Source of the DNA: Lampris incognitus
Taxonomy: Eukaryota; Chordata; Actinopteri; Lampriformes; Lampridae
DNA length: 64,000 nucleotides
Reading direction: 5' to 3'
NCBI RefSeq assembly: GCF_029633865.1
Contig: NC_079211.1
Location: forward strand, 144,108,067-144,172,066
A program made the translations under genes and the position numbers. Positions 10,873 through 23,539 of the stretch are shown here, in pieces (position 1 is the first letter of the stretch; every line of letters begins with the position of its first letter). The notes below the pieces were generated by a model. The model was not told where the DNA came from and made no database searches. It saw only the letters and a program-made list of their open reading frames with translations.

Positions 10873-13800
10873 CGGCAGTCTGGAACACAAAGCGCTGTGC
10901 AGGACGCTATGGGAAGCCGCAGCGGCTCAGCCACGGTAATGCCCATCACCACTTTAGAGGCCAGACTGGTGACTAGGGATGTGGAAAGAGGTCTCTGCGG
11001 CTTTGTGTGGGGGAGCTGTAGCGCGGGGGGGGGGGGGGGGGAGGAGGAGAAGGATCTGCAGAGGGATCTGCCTGGTGTGCTCACATTACGCTGGATGATA
11101 GCAGAGGGGTGCAGAGCAACTCGAGCGTGCAATTTGTTGGTAGCCACAATTTAACCTCATCTCCTAAAGCCGGCTGTTAGGCAGCCAGTGGGACATGTCA
11201 GTCAATTGGGAACGCTAATCAGCGACGGTGGCGAGAAAGTCTCTGGCTCCGCAACTCCGCTTTCAAGGCCTTACCTCCGAGTCCTCAGGGCCTTCAGGTT
11301 TATTTTCACAGCATGACAACCCTTCATAGCGAGAGGGGGGGGGCGGGGGGCGGGGAAGGCAACCGCAAACTATTAAATGCAATTTACAAATTAAATTTTG
11401 GCAAAATCTGTGAAACGCCGTAATAAGCGAAGGTCATTAAAGTAGCCGACCAAGAAATACACACATTCAGCAAATGCTTATTTCAGTTTCGCCAGCCATC
11501 GCCCGGATAATCCCGGTAAGGAAATTAGCCGTTTCGAGATCATTTACGGCGTTCTGGTGCGGGTGCGCGAGAAATTAGCCCCCAGATGTGTTTGTCCGTC
11601 TTGCCTCGGTAAAACGGGGATCGGCCTGGCGAGGGTCCATCGTTGTTCTCGGGGGCGGCCTGGTCGGACGTGCATGAGAAATTGAGACACGGCCTGTGCT
11701 GCTGGCGCGCGGCGTCGGCGCTGGCCCCGGCCGTGTATATGTGATCCCGCTCTGGAATGTTTTTCCAACACGTAGGCTTTTCACAGAGACACTAGAGAGG
11801 TCTGGCATCATAGTGGCAAGTGCTGCATTCAGAGTGTTGTGTGCCCAAGGCTTACTCTCACACTCACGTCACACATTCGAGCTCTACATGGGAATCTGGG
11901 CAGAGCGGTGTATTTATCTACTCTACGCTCCAGGTTTTGTGGGGGGGGGGGGGAGGGGGGGTGCACGTGCACACACACACACACACACACACACTTCCAT
12001 GTGTGCATAGCCAATTTCCTCTCCCCGTCTTCCATTCTGTCTATTTATCTCTATATATATGTTGTGTATCCTCTTTTTTTTTTCTTTTTCCTACACCCTC
12101 AACTCTCTCGGATATGCCTTTCGTTCGGCTAAATTTCACCGCCACTGTTCCCCGCCGCAGCGCATCCCCTATAGATGCAGACGAGGGTCGACCGAGCCCG
12201 CTGACATTATTTGATACTGTGCGCATTTGTACGGATATGCCAAAGCGCGATTTCTTTTGTCTTTTCTGGTTTTTTAATCTTCATCAAATGAGATTAACCC
12301 CCCAAACGCCGGTGTGTGTTCCTGCCCAAAGTGACTGACAGAGATTTGCACTTTTATCATTAAGTGTGACACTAAGCTGGTCAGAGCTTTGTCTTGAATG
12401 GAGGGTCTGACGGAAACAGGGGCTCCTAATCCTTTTATTTGTGTCAGGCCCAGAAAGGGGGGAAGAATGGAGCGGGGTGGGATGGGGGGGCTCCAGAATG
12501 CCACGGCCCTTAGTCCCCTCCAGACCTCGCTTCCACAGCCAAGTGAGCATGAGACTCATCTTATGTGGTCTGTGCACTCCAGCAGGCGCATACACACATG
12601 CATGCATACCCCCCCCCCAACACACACACACATTAACACACACACACAGGCACCTGGCACCTATGTACAAATGCAAATGTTCACACACACATCCAGAAAA
12701 CAAACACCCACACGTGCTCAACATACACGTGGTCGCGGGACGGTCAAGAGGCACGCCGCCGTTGGTACCTGCTCACACCGACACATGTGTCCGTGCCCGG
12801 GGGGGGGGGGGGGGGGACTCGGTCTAGGATAAGATTAATAAAGTTTGCCGGTTCCCTGGTCGAGGCCCAGCGCTGGCTTTTGTCCGCGGTTCACGTGGGG
12901 CTGTGGCGCTCCAGCTCTTTTGTGTGTGCACCCTTGTGGTAATCCATCTCCAGCAGGCGTCCCCTGAGGCACTTTATTTACTCATTCAACTGTTTGGAAG
13001 TCTGTTAGACTGCAGATCAGATGCAGTGAGACCAATGTGATTACTTTAACCAGCGCCGCAGATTCCTGCCCGGCATCTGCCCTCACCCTGAGCTGATGTG
13101 CTCCACAGGTGGGAGGGACGGGTCCGTCGGCCCCATCCTTCTCTATGCGCGCCCTGTTGAACCGACGGCCCGTTGGATGTCTTACCGGGCCGACGAGGGA
13201 GCTCGCCATGTAGGGGTCGAACCGATTCCTTTATTACTCCCGTGTTCTCGGCGTGCGTTGTTTTCGCTGGCTTTTAGGGTTGCTACTTCGTTTCGGAGGC
13301 GGCTCCTCTAACACTTCCCGCTGGCTCTGTTGCTTTATTAGAGTCCCTCGACTCCCCTACGCCACGGCTCACAATGGCAGCAAGTGCGGCGTCGCGGAGG
13401 AAAAACCCGACATCTTTGTTTTGCAAACTATGAGATGGATTTGGTTTTCCATCTATCAACGCAGACCCAAAGCCGTGTCTTTGGGGCTAGCCCCGGCACC
13501 TAACAACTGCAGGCTGTCAGGCTCTCTGAATTTACTCTCTCTCTCCCTCTGGTGTGGTGAGGGAATATGGTTGAAAACTACTGCCAGAACAACATCGAGA
13601 GCAGCAAGAGCTCCCTAAACTCTGTTTATAGCTGGTCGCTGATTGGTGATGGCTGTCTTGGCAAGAAAAATAACCCCATATGAAAACAGTGCAGATTGGG
13701 TTTCTATGTGACTGACTTACTCCCATCCTTTCCGACCAGCCCCCCCACAGTAAGCCAGCATGATTTGTGCCTGAGGTCTCGTGACCCATGGAAGCTTCAA

Positions 13801-14329
13801 AAAGCAGCGAGGGGAAATATTTGGACGATCTTGATGGGGGAGTGGAGGAGTGGGAGGGAGGCAGAGCTGACGGGGCTTGGTGGTCAGAGCAGGGCTAACC
13901 AGTGTAAGATAAGGCAGATGTGGAGGATCCGCAGTGCAGCGGCGATGACAGGAGAGTGTGTTGCACCAAAGCGCGGAGAAGCTCAGCGCCTTGTCCTGGA
14001 TGCCCCCCCCCCCCAACCCCCAACCCCCAGGAGAGCAAGGGTAGAGATGCTGTGGCCGGGGTGACAATCGGCAGAGGGAATTTTGCGTTGGACATTTGGG
14101 AAAAAGTCGCATTGTTACAACAAGTATTTTGTCATCCGATACAGTATGATACTGATCCTTTTGAACTCCTCCACCCCCCCTTCACCACCACCACCACACC
14201 CCTTACCTTACCTCTGCTGGCTGGATATTAATATTTCCCTGAAAACAGCTCTAATACATCTTCCTGGAAATTCCGCACCTCACAAGCACTGCAAAACGAT
14301 CCGGTGTCTTTGAAAGGGATGGATAGGGA
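8561..14329. other. Intron 2: mixed sequence with many G-runs and microsatellites
   Basis: No gene seen. Poly-G runs of 9-18 bases occur at about 8615, 9303, 11027, 11941 and 12799. TG/CA repeats lie at about 10736-10871, 11969-11994 and 12596-12650. Poly-T runs lie at about 8942 and 10448. Less repetitive stretches (9480-9790, 11150-11330, 11380-11560) may include regulatory DNA but carry no decisive motif. Confidence 0.55.
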
Positions 14330-14700
14330 GGTTAAACGTGGACATTTTTCCAAGTGTTGCTGTTTTTGTGTATAACTTTATTCTTCCCCATTGATAGAGC
14401 TTCCTCTTCAGCTGGGCTTGGAGGGAAAATATCTCGCGGCAGGTGAGAGCCGAGGCGTTTTCTGTCCTCATCTGTGCTTTCTCTCCTTTAGCCCGGGATG
14501 GGGTTAGATTGAACGCCGTGGCTTCACAGCACATTATTTAAGTGCGGATCGTGCTTCTGGGCCGGTTAAATGGAAAATCCCATTGAACACAAATAGCTGT
14601 AGCAGGCTGTGGTTGGATGCAAATCCAAACTCAGCAGTTAAAAAAGCAAACCTGCGGTCTCAGGCAGCCAAATCAGTCTTTGGCCTCTATGCTTGTCGCT
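14330..14700. promoter_or_regulatory. Candidate enhancer with perfect octamer
   Basis: About 370 bp of complex sequence without repeats. It contains the canonical POU/octamer motif ATGCAAAT at 14617-14624 and several AT-rich segments such as CACATTATTTAAG. POU and LIM-homeodomain factors are often co-expressed in neural tissue, so an enhancer is plausible, but this is an inference. Confidence 0.33.
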
Positions 14701-16607
14701 GCCCCCTCCTGAGAGCAGGCGGGTGAGTGGGCCCACCAGCCCCCCGGGTGTCTGTCTGCCTCATGTTAGCCCCGCAGGCCTGATTCTGCCCCGCAGGCCT
14801 AACCATACAGGGAAGAGCCATCCCAGCGCCGAGATTGCACGGCGCTCTGAAATCCAAGCTCCAGTGTAGTGTTGTGATCCCAGCTGGAGAGACAGCTCTG
14901 GCTCTTAGCGGGGCCCTCTCCCAGTGTGGAGCTGAGGTCACCGGTGGCCTCTAACCCTCCATCACTCTGCTGTGCTTCTGCTCAGCACGGACGCGGAGTC
15001 CATTACTTATTACCCTAAAACCTAGCAGTGTTTTAAAGGCCGCGCTTCGCAAACACCATAAGAGGATCCAAGTTTCAACTACGTGATGAATTGTAACTCA
15101 TTTAGAAGGACAAACTTCCCAAATATCGGGAATGTACACGTTGCTTTCTGATTCTAACTGGATATTTTTTTTGCATGACACGTGACGTCATAGGAAATTT
15201 GTTATGTCGATAAAAACGGAGCGTGGCTGTTGCTTGTTATGTCTGTTGGATGTTTTCTCTTTCAGAAGTTCAAACCCAATAAAGTAGCAGGAAATATATG
15301 ATCTCAGCATGGCTGCATGTTGCGCTTTGGTGGTGTGAATGTGCGTTGGCGTTTCTGTTCTTGCACTCATTATGTTTATATCAGTGTGTTCTGGGTTTGT
15401 GAATTGAATTTGTGTGCGTTTCTGCATTTTTGTGCGACTCAACATGCTTACATCTGTGTGTGTGTGCGTGTGTGTGTGTGTGTGTGTTGGCACTTGCATG
15501 TGTGCATACTTCTGTTTGTGCATGTGTGTACATTTGTGTGTGTGTGTGTGTGTGTAGTGGAGTTGTCACCCCGCCAAGCTTTGGACATGCTCTTGGCAGG
15601 CGGCACGGTCTGTGGATTCTCCTCCTGGTTACACTGTTCTGGAGGCAGAAAGCGCTGCGTGCCACCCAAACCACCACCACCCCCTCTCCATCATCAACCA
15701 ACTGGCCCTCTCCTTACTCTCCTTGCTCTCCTTTTTCGGGGCCCCAGAGCCCGGGTTGTGGTCTGTGGATGAGTGCTACATCCTGGCTGTCAGCAAAGGG
15801 GTTAGCTAGGGATTGGCCTGCGGTGGAAGTGCAGCATCAGGCCCTGTCTGTCAGCTCCTCGTTCTCCTTCCTCTCACCCCCTCGGCGCAGGCTACAGTCA
15901 GTGGCACAACATACGCCGGAAGACGGAGCTGTGACTGACTCAGATCTCTGGGCTAAATATGAAAGGATCGCCCTCAGAATAGGCATATTCATAGCCATGC
16001 CAATGAAAAGGGGCTGTTTAAAACCCTTAAGTGCTCTGGTGTTGTGTTTTCAAACAGACCGAGAAGGCTTTGACAGATGGTTTACTATTTCGCCCAGTAT
16101 TTCATTTCAAGCACTTTTAGCTGTCGCTTTCTGACTTCCGAAGAATGGCCACTCACCCACAACCTGTATTTGCATACAGTTGCAGCTGCCTTGAATCCCT
16201 TGCTCCTTTAACACAGTCATGAATCTATCTGTCTATCTAGCTAGCTAGCTAGCTATCTACCGAGATTTTTTTTCTTCCAATTTCTGGATAGCCATCCATC
16301 TCTCTCCCTACCTTTTCCTTGTATGTCTCTTCATCTGACACACATGCGCATCTGCAGCGCACATGGGGACGGACAGCGGTACATATGTTGGAGGATTTGC
16401 GACTGTAATCACATTAATTGGTCCATCTTTCCTTGGAAACATAACATGGACACATCAGGGCTTCTGGTACCTCTCAGCTGCATGCCGCTTTACAATAACC
16501 AGAAGCCAGACAGTAGGAGCACGGTCAGCCTGGTCACAACTAGTATGGCATTTCTTACGGCTAACCATCTGCAAAAAGTGCCTCGGTGCATGCAGGCTAA
16601 TTCTGTC

Positions 16608-16638
<31 letters not shown>

Positions 16639-16787
16639 CAGTTATTGTTATATCAGAGGGCAAGAAAGCCTAAAACTTTCTAAAATATAACATGACATTT
16701 AGTGTTGCTCAGCAAAAAACCCTTGTGTTGTTACATAATGGTGGTAAAAAAAAGACTGCTTGGCATTACGAGGAATACTTGAAGTAC
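14701..16787. other. Intron 2: plain sequence with TG-rich stretch
   Basis: A broken TG-rich region spans about 15330-15556. A CTAG repeat lies at about 16230-16256 and a TTC run at about 16605-16630. The sequence at 15890-16140 is complex and could be regulatory. The open frames here arise from the TG repeat. Confidence 0.55.
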
Positions 16788-16885
16788 ATTAATCTTCAAT
16801 AACATTTTTTCCAGTCTCATGCATGAGCTATATGTTATTAATCTTCAATAACATTTTTTCCAGTCTCGTGCATGAGCTATACGTT
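16788..16885. repeat. 49-bp direct tandem duplication
   Basis: Two adjacent 49-bp copies (16788-16836, 16837-16885) start ATTAATCTTCAATAAC. They differ at only a couple of positions (CATGCATG against CGTGCATG, TATGTT against TACGTT), so the duplication is recent. The copied unit carries an ATTAAT homeodomain-like core. Confidence 0.93.
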
Positions 16886-17269
16886 AAGTGCTACGGTACG
16901 TAGCATTTTTTTTTTTTTTTTGCTACCCACAAGTATTTCTTTGTAAGGGACCATCTACACACAAGCTGCCATTTATAATTTCATTATAGGTTTTAGCTTC
17001 ACCACAAGTTCAACACTGGAGTGACTACTGTTCTTTTTTTCCTTTTCACTCCTCTATCATGTCTCTCTCTCTCGGCCTCTGGACTTGTGAAACGGTTGTA
17101 ACCTAATCATTTCTTGATAGTTTTATTCGCTTGTGTTTTCTGACGCCCGGGTAATAAATATTCTCCATGTCTAGCAAAGGGGACATCATCATTAGCGGTG
17201 GGTGGTGTTAAAACGGTCCCGGCGTGGCGCTCGGCGGTGCTGTAGGTTGTGTGGATAGACATACCGTCT

Positions 17270-17800
17270 GTGATTTATTCCGGGGCTGCCCCCTAATCGT
17301 CGACCAAACGTTAATCGATGGCGAGAGTCGTGGTCGACCAGGTTTCCACCGGTGGCTTAGTCACAGGGGGGGGGGGGGGGGACAGTATGCAGCGTGTGAG
17401 GGCTTTTAATTTGAAACGACACGTTCATAAATTGTGTTGAAACAAATGAAGAGAACGTCCGGTCTCCTCTCCGGTTGCTGCGGCACATCCAGAATCATCA
17501 CCTCTGTCGCCGCCGTCGTTAACAGGCGGCTCGCTTCGCGCGTGCGTGCTCTTGTAAAATGTATATTTTAAAGGCTCGTTACGGTAACGTAGCACAGCGC
17601 TAACAGCGTCACTTACAACACTGCCTGTCTCTCAGCCCCGGAGCTCAAAACCATCTTCTGATGCCCCACCCCCACCCCCAACCCCACAAATATATATTGA
17701 AATAAGTAACTTGATATCGTAGACGTGCGGCGACTAGTCGACAAAAGGCTTGGGGCTGACGGCTACTAGTCGACTGGGTGGGGGGTGGGGGGGGCTAATT
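17270..17800. mobile_element. Possible degraded hAT-like non-autonomous element
   Basis: The left end has GGGGCTGCCCCCTAATCGTCGAC and the right part has repeated ACTAGTCGAC motifs before a G-rich GGGGGGGGCTAATT. Rearranged CTAATCGTCGAC / GTCGACTAGT sequences in inverted order resemble fish hAT-type MITEs as I remember them. The terminal repeats are imperfect and no target-site duplication was found, so the borders are approximate. Confidence 0.35.
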
Positions 17801-17917
17801 GATCCACACGGGCGCAGCAGCAAAATAAAAGATGCTTTGCATGTTCTGCAAATAACGTTTACTGTACTTGAGGTGTTGGCAGAATGGAAGTAACCGTATT
17901 TGGACAACTCACAAATT

Positions 17918-18178
17918 GCCCCTTTTCCACTACACAGTACCGGCCCGGCTCGACTCGCCTCGCAGAGTGTCGTTTCCCATTACCGTAATTACCGTGACGG
18001 TACCCCCTCGGTGTAGCTGGTCTGCATTGACTCGGGTACCCCGCTCCGGTTTTTTTTGGAACCCCCGGCAAAGGTGGTACCGGAAAAGTGGTAACAGTTA
18101 CCAAAACGCCGGTACTTTCCAGTAACGGGAGACCAAAAGTCGAGTCTAGCCGGTACCATGTTGTCGTGGAAAAGGGGC
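17918..18178. mobile_element. MITE-like element with terminal inverted repeats, 261 bp
   Basis: The ends are inverted copies: GCCCCTTTTCCAC at 17918-17930 and its complement GTGGAAAAGGGGC at 18166-18178. Similarity continues inward for about 38 bp (CGGCCCGGCTCGACTCG against CGAGTCTAGCCGGTACC). The interior is rich in ACCG/CGGT palindromes. There is no coding capacity. A target-site duplication is not evident, so the superfamily is unassigned. Confidence 0.7.
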
Positions 18179-21011
18179 GTTTTAAAGTGTCAGGTAAGTG
18201 GTCGAGCGAAGAAAAAGCGGTGCGCCCAAAAACAGGAATTCAAATACGCCTCGGCTTTCGCCCCTTCGTGCCTTCGACTCTCAAATGAGGCGAAGTAACC
18301 CGTTAAAATCCAGCGTTTGCACGCCCCCGGCTTCATACAGGCCTGCTTTTTCACACGTCCCGCGGCTAATAACCTCTGACACACCTTAAACACCCAGCCC
18401 CTCGGCGGGAACATCTAGCGGGGGGGGGAGGGGGGGGGAACAGTGGTTTGGTGTCTAGGGGAAGCCTGCGGTTCTGGAGCCAGAGACGGAGTCGTGCCCT
18501 TGCCGTCCCACAGAGATGACAGGAAGATAAGAGAGAGAGCAGGCCTCCGCACACAAAAACACCCCACCAGGAACTACCCTGACCTGGTGGAGAGACCGGA
18601 GGGGCTTCAGGGTTCACTGTCAAAACCCATCCACACGCAAAAAATAACAACGCTTTATTTCCGCGGGGCTCGCGGGCTGGTTATCTCTCGCTCCCCGCTC
18701 GCCGGAGATGTCCGTGCCACACCGCAGTTATCCACCGAGGGGTTTTACTGCAACGGCTCCACCTCCGTTTGTCACAACTTTGGCTTTGCAGCATGGCCGC
18801 TCTCAACAGCTATAGCAAAAAGCCGCTGCAAAAAAGAAAGCAAGAAAGGATTGCGAGCGACAGTCTTGGCAGACAGCCTCCGCACTTACAACCTAGAAAA
18901 CCGCTTATAGTTTGCAATATTTGAGAAGGCAAAGTGAAAAAGTGGCCGTTCCTCCAAGACGACGCGTAATGGGGGGGGGGGGGACCGTGGGGAAGGGGAG
19001 AGACATCGAGCGGTTTCTGAGAGCGGCACTAACGCCGAGATCAGCAGCATTAAAAGAGATTTACACCCCCGGCTCTCAAACAGTTTTCTTTTTCGCTCGA
19101 CGGCTCTTCTTTTACAGATATTTCAGGGAAGTAATAAACTCCGCTGACAAGCGTTCGAGTGGCTCTGAAACGTCCCTCATGGGCAGCGCAGTTCCATCAT
19201 GTTTGCAGCGTACTGCGGCTAGTTTCAACACGACCATTTCCATCGCCGTAAAAAACAACAAAAAGAAAAAGAGCCTCGGTATCGGCTACGCCGTTCGGCC
19301 TCCTCTGGATAGTATGATCAGCGTATTGTTTACGCCGCCGAACTCTTGCACAACCGGCGATAACCCATCTGGCTTCGTGCACTCGGGGGGAACGGCTCCG
19401 CTCAACATCAATCTGTAGTTTTGTGTGCCGCTTGGCCCTGTGGTTGAGGTCCACAGACTGTTTTTCTTGATGGTGAAGTTCTTTTGAAGCTGTCTGCATG
19501 GTCCAGAATGGGGCCCTGCACAGTGTAAGATGTCATACACCCACTGTGCTGACCAACATGTTCTCTCAGCCTTGATGTGCCCATAACATTTAATGGTACT
19601 TTGGCAAATGTTAATGGAAACTCTTACTTTGCCTCGCAATAGCGTTTCATTCCCCTTCCTCCTTTCTGGTTGCATGTCATTTTATTTTTTTTTATTTTTT
19701 TTTATTCATTTATTCAATTTCTATTGTACATAACATAATTATTTGTTCACGTCTTTGATACAAGCGAAGCACGAATTCATGGCTGAGAGGGGGGGAGGGG
19801 AGGAATATGCATTATCTGCTAATTATTAAGATTACGGATGGGATAAATTAGCCGAAAAGAAAGGGAACATTTGTCTCGAGTAAGGCACGGTTCTCCCCGC
19901 TCATGTGCCCCCGCGGCGTGTTTGTTTGTAGTCTCGACAGGATAAAGGAACAACACTTGAGTGTCCCCGCTTCGGATGTGGGGCTGGGACCCCCGGGGGC
20001 CGAGACCCGGGGGCCGGGACCCGAGGGCCGGGACCCGGGGCTGGCAGGGCACTGAGGTGTGGAGGACAGCTGCAGGCCTGGGTGTGGGTAACATCTCGAC
20101 CTTGGACAAGATCAGAAATCAGAGCCTGCTTTTGATCAGTCACTCTAATTCGGACTGATAAACAACCCCTGTGGTCTCCCCTCTCCCCCCCCCCCTCCTC
20201 GCTGGAAAGAAAAGAAAAAAAACACAATAAAACAAAAGCACAGGAAACAGCAGATGTGCATCGCTCTGAGCTTCACATTACGGTCCGGGATGGTTCGCGT
20301 AGTTGTGTGCGCGCCATAGTGTGTGGACACGCAAGGGTCGTGTGTTCCCGCCCGTGCACGCCTCGAGAGAAACCAATCCCGACCAGAACTGCGACTGTCG
20401 CTCTTACCACCAACAGCGCAGGTGAAAACAGACCGGCGTCTCATCGGGACGTGGCCCGAGTAGACATGTGGCTCCGGCGTCACCCTGCCACTTAAAACCT
20501 GTGTGTGGATATGAACACAGATGACGTGATGTGACGGAAGAAACCGGGATGGATCTGCGACGGTGGCGTGGCGTCACATCCCAGGAGTCTGTGGCAAAAT
20601 TCGCCGGACGGGGAATCCAAACGCCCGTCGAGCGCGGCGGACAAAACGGACACGCGTGACACCGCCACGCGCACAGATCGACGACGCGACGCAACGGCCC
20701 CACAACTGGCAGGACGGGCGAGGGGTGTAAAACCTCTCGCTCCGAGCCTCCCTTTGGACTCTCTGCCCTCCCGGCTGGCTGGGTTTACCCGCCGCTCCAC
20801 TTCCCGTGCAGAGGCCCGGCATCAAACCCAGGGGGGGTGGGGTGGTGGGGGGGGCTGGGGTGATAAAAACGTCTTCGGAAGGTAAGTGTTTATGGTGAGG
20901 ATCCATGAGGTTGGCGAGATCAAAGCTCTGCCGGAATAAGGCCGAGCGAAGAAACCGGAAAAATAAACAATACGGCCTTCTTCTTCTCCCCCCCCAGTCG
21001 GTCACGCGGTC
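18179..21011. other. Intron 2: GC-rich plain sequence
   Basis: Contains G-runs (18419-18437, 18970-18983), a T/A-rich stretch (19680-19710) and a GC-rich short tandem of GGGCCGGGACCC blocks (about 19985-20042). A minus-strand open frame at 19286-19675 (129 codons) has no recognisable domain and overlaps another long frame, so I do not call it a gene. Confidence 0.5.
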
Positions 21012-21075
21012 GGGTCAAGGAGCCGTTTCAGGAGAGGGGCCGCGGTTGGGTCAAGGAGCCGTTTCAGGAGAGGGG
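21012..21075. repeat. 36-bp tandem duplication
   Basis: GGGTCAAGGAGCCGTTTCAG starts at 21012 and again at 21048, each followed by GAGAGGGG: two near-identical copies at 36-bp spacing. Confidence 0.9.
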
Positions 21076-21966
21076 GAACATGTATGGTTAACAAATATAT
21101 ATATATATATATCTTTTTATTGTTGCTCTTGTAAAATGTTCTCTTCTCTTGGGCTGAGCCAAGGCCCCTGATTGGATGGAAACGGGGTTTGACAGCCTTT
21201 TCCTTCTCGGCGTATTCCGGGATTGGGCGGGGAAACCTCGGGCCGATCCGGTATTGCGCGGAGCGTTTGGGCTCGAGACAGGAGCCCGGTTCTCGCCTCG
21301 GCCCCGTTTAGTCGCCAGCCTCCTCTGGTCCTCGTCGGCGAGGCCTCGGCTGATTGACTTGACTGTTTTAGCTACGTGTGTTTGCAAATGATTTTCCTTT
21401 TTCTTTTTTAGCCACCCCCGGAGCTCGCTGGCTCGGGGTTAAAGCTAATAAATAAACGACATTTCGCTCGGCTTCGGGGGGGGGAGATGCTCGCAGCGTA
21501 ACTTTTTTAGATTCACACATAAATCTGAGTTTAGCGCTGTTGGGCTGGCGGTTTTATGAGCAGTTTCTGCAGCGGTCAACCGCGCTGCAGCCATCGCGTC
21601 GTGTACAGTAGCGTCGACCGAGGGCCCCGACAGCAGCGGCGGCAGCAGCGCCACCCGAGCCTGTGGTTGCTGTCATCTCCAACCATCTGCTAGGGGCTAC
21701 AGCTTTAAGTGGGAAGTATTACTGGGGAGATAAGCAGGGAGATAAGCTGGTTCTAGCATGTAAGATATATGAGGTGTCTGGACACTGCGAGAGGTGCACC
21801 TCACCTGGAAATGAATGGTGTGAAGGTGCAAGAGAAGGCCCTGAACCTCCTTTTTCACCCCGCCACTCTTGTCATCTCGACACCTCGGGTCATTAGCCAG
21901 ATAGGAGAGGGTGGGGGAAATTGTATATTCTTGATATGGGAATCATAAGGGGACATGTGACACTGA

Positions 21967-22006
<40 letters not shown>

Positions 22007-22010
22007 AAAA
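21076..22010. other. Intron 2: plain sequence ending in (TG)n
   Basis: A TA run lies at 21095-21112 and a G-run near 21477-21485. A TG microsatellite at 21970-21998 runs into TATATATAAAAAA just before the foldback element. No gene seen. Confidence 0.6.
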
Positions 22011-22180
22011 AATCCAGTGAGTCAAGTAAATTCTTTGTGATACAGTAAGCTGATGATTGCTTATGGCATGAAACAGGCTTGTGCTGTCTCATAAAGAATT
22101 TACTTGACTCACTGGATTATTTTGCTCCTTATTTGTTGAGCACTTTCCCTACCATTGTGTTTCTTATATAATTTTTTAAT
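22011..22180 (+). mobile_element. Foldback retroelement fragment with hammerhead ribozyme-like core
   Basis: Two 30-nt arms (22011-22040 and 22089-22118) are reverse complements except for one position that gives a G-U pair. Between them lie CTGATGA (22050-22056), a short hairpin TGC-TTATG-GCA, GAAAC (22070-22074), an ACAG/CTGT hairpin (22073-22076 with 22084-22087) and a GTC ending at 22088. This order, CUGAUGA - stem II - GAAA - stem III - GUC - stem I, is that of a type I hammerhead, a motif known in Penelope-like retroelements. A 9-nt interval (22041-22049) between the 5' arm and CTGATGA is unusual. The trailing A/T-rich part to about 22180 is shared with the copy at 2700-2835. Confidence 0.55.
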
Positions 22181-22189
22181 TTAAATACA

Positions 22190-22480
22190 CACATATACAC
22201 GTGCGCACACACATATATACATACATATATACACATACATGTACATATATGTATGTATATACATACATATGTGCATACGTTGTGTTGTTGTAAAGCCCAC
22301 TGAGGCAAATTTGTAATTTGTGATATTGGGCTATACAAATAAAATTGACTTGACGTGACTTGACTATATACATATATAGACATGTGTATGTATATATACA
22401 TATATGTATGTATATATGTATTTATATATACATATGTGTATCTATGTAGGTATGTATGTATATGTACATACGTATGTGTA
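22190..22480. repeat. ACAT/GTAT microsatellite region containing a LINE-like tail
   Basis: ATAC, GTAC and ATGT runs flank a discrete insertion at about 22281-22364. The insertion runs from GTTGTAAAGCCCACTGAGGC through GGGCTATACAAATAAAATTG to short TTGAC repeats. A GCTATAYAAATAAA motif followed by a short tandem tail is the typical 3' end of teleost non-LTR retrotransposons or their SINE passengers. Confidence 0.7.
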
Positions 22481-23539
22481 AATGACTTCTGAAAAGGTTT
22501 GAGGCATTTCAAAATATGCATTTTGTATACAATATGGATTTTGTTATGTAAGAAGTGAAAATCTATACTTTCGCACTTTTTTTTTGGTTGTTTTGCTTCT
22601 CATAATTTGATTTTCTGCATGGAGGTTGACTTATAACTCAATGCACAGATAAGGACTCTGGACTTGTTTTTTTTCAGGAGGAGCGATTAGGTTTCCCCCT
22701 CTTCTGGTTAAGGTGTGTGGGAGAAGCATTCCTGCCGCCTGGTATGTTAATTCACGGCTGCGGGGCTTGTACCAGCCTTCATCCTTTCAAGTCGCCTGTC
22801 TCCCATCACGTGAACTTCCCTGCCCTCTTAGTATTTTATTTATTAGTCAATCCCTCACCTGTGAGAGATGAAAAAGCTGACATATTACAACTCTTCAGGC
22901 AGTCGCAGCTTTTTGCACATAGATTGATGGCGAGAAGGGCACTTTGTTAAGCACCTTGACAAATTTGAGCTTTAAATTTGACGACACGTACATGCCAAAG
23001 AAGTTTGCTCTCTGGACAGATGCCAAGATTCTTCTCTTTTTTTTCCCCCAAAATCTGACTTGGTTGTTATGATGTTACTGACATTTGTCAGTTTAGCAGT
23101 GTAGTCGCAAGCTAACTGTATACGTTACTCGTCTGTATAATTATATTAGCAGAGACACAACCCACGCGATTTATGTTTTATAGGCCAGTTAATATGGCGT
23201 GTGCAACACATATACATCCAGGTTAGCTGCGGAGGGTACGTCTTGCCATTTGCCAACATATATTTTTGTCCCTTCAGCTCGCTAATAAGAATCACTGTCA
23301 GCTGGTCAGCTAATGTCCAGAAAGGTCACCCGCCGTTATGACTGAAGGGCTCGCTGGTGGTTTGACCCGCCGCACAGAGAGTTATAGGTGGCAGGTCAGG
23401 TTGTCAGTCAGGTTGGGTGGCTTTTTTTTTTTTTTTTTTTTAATCATTTCATCTTTGCTGGGGGGGTCTCTTGAGACCCCTGCAACGTTTAGCAGTCTGC
23501 GGCTCAGGACCCCGGGGCTTGTCTAAGCCCTGCCTGTAT
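22481..23539. other. Intron 2: plain sequence
   Basis: AT-balanced unique-looking sequence with a poly-T run (23421-23442). The portion 22600-22960 is free of repeats. No gene or decisive motif. Confidence 0.5.

Noticed and set aside
19286..19675. 129-codon minus-strand frame in intron 2
   Set aside because: No recognisable domain, a second long frame overlaps it, and there is no splice or poly-A context. It could be a non-coding element.
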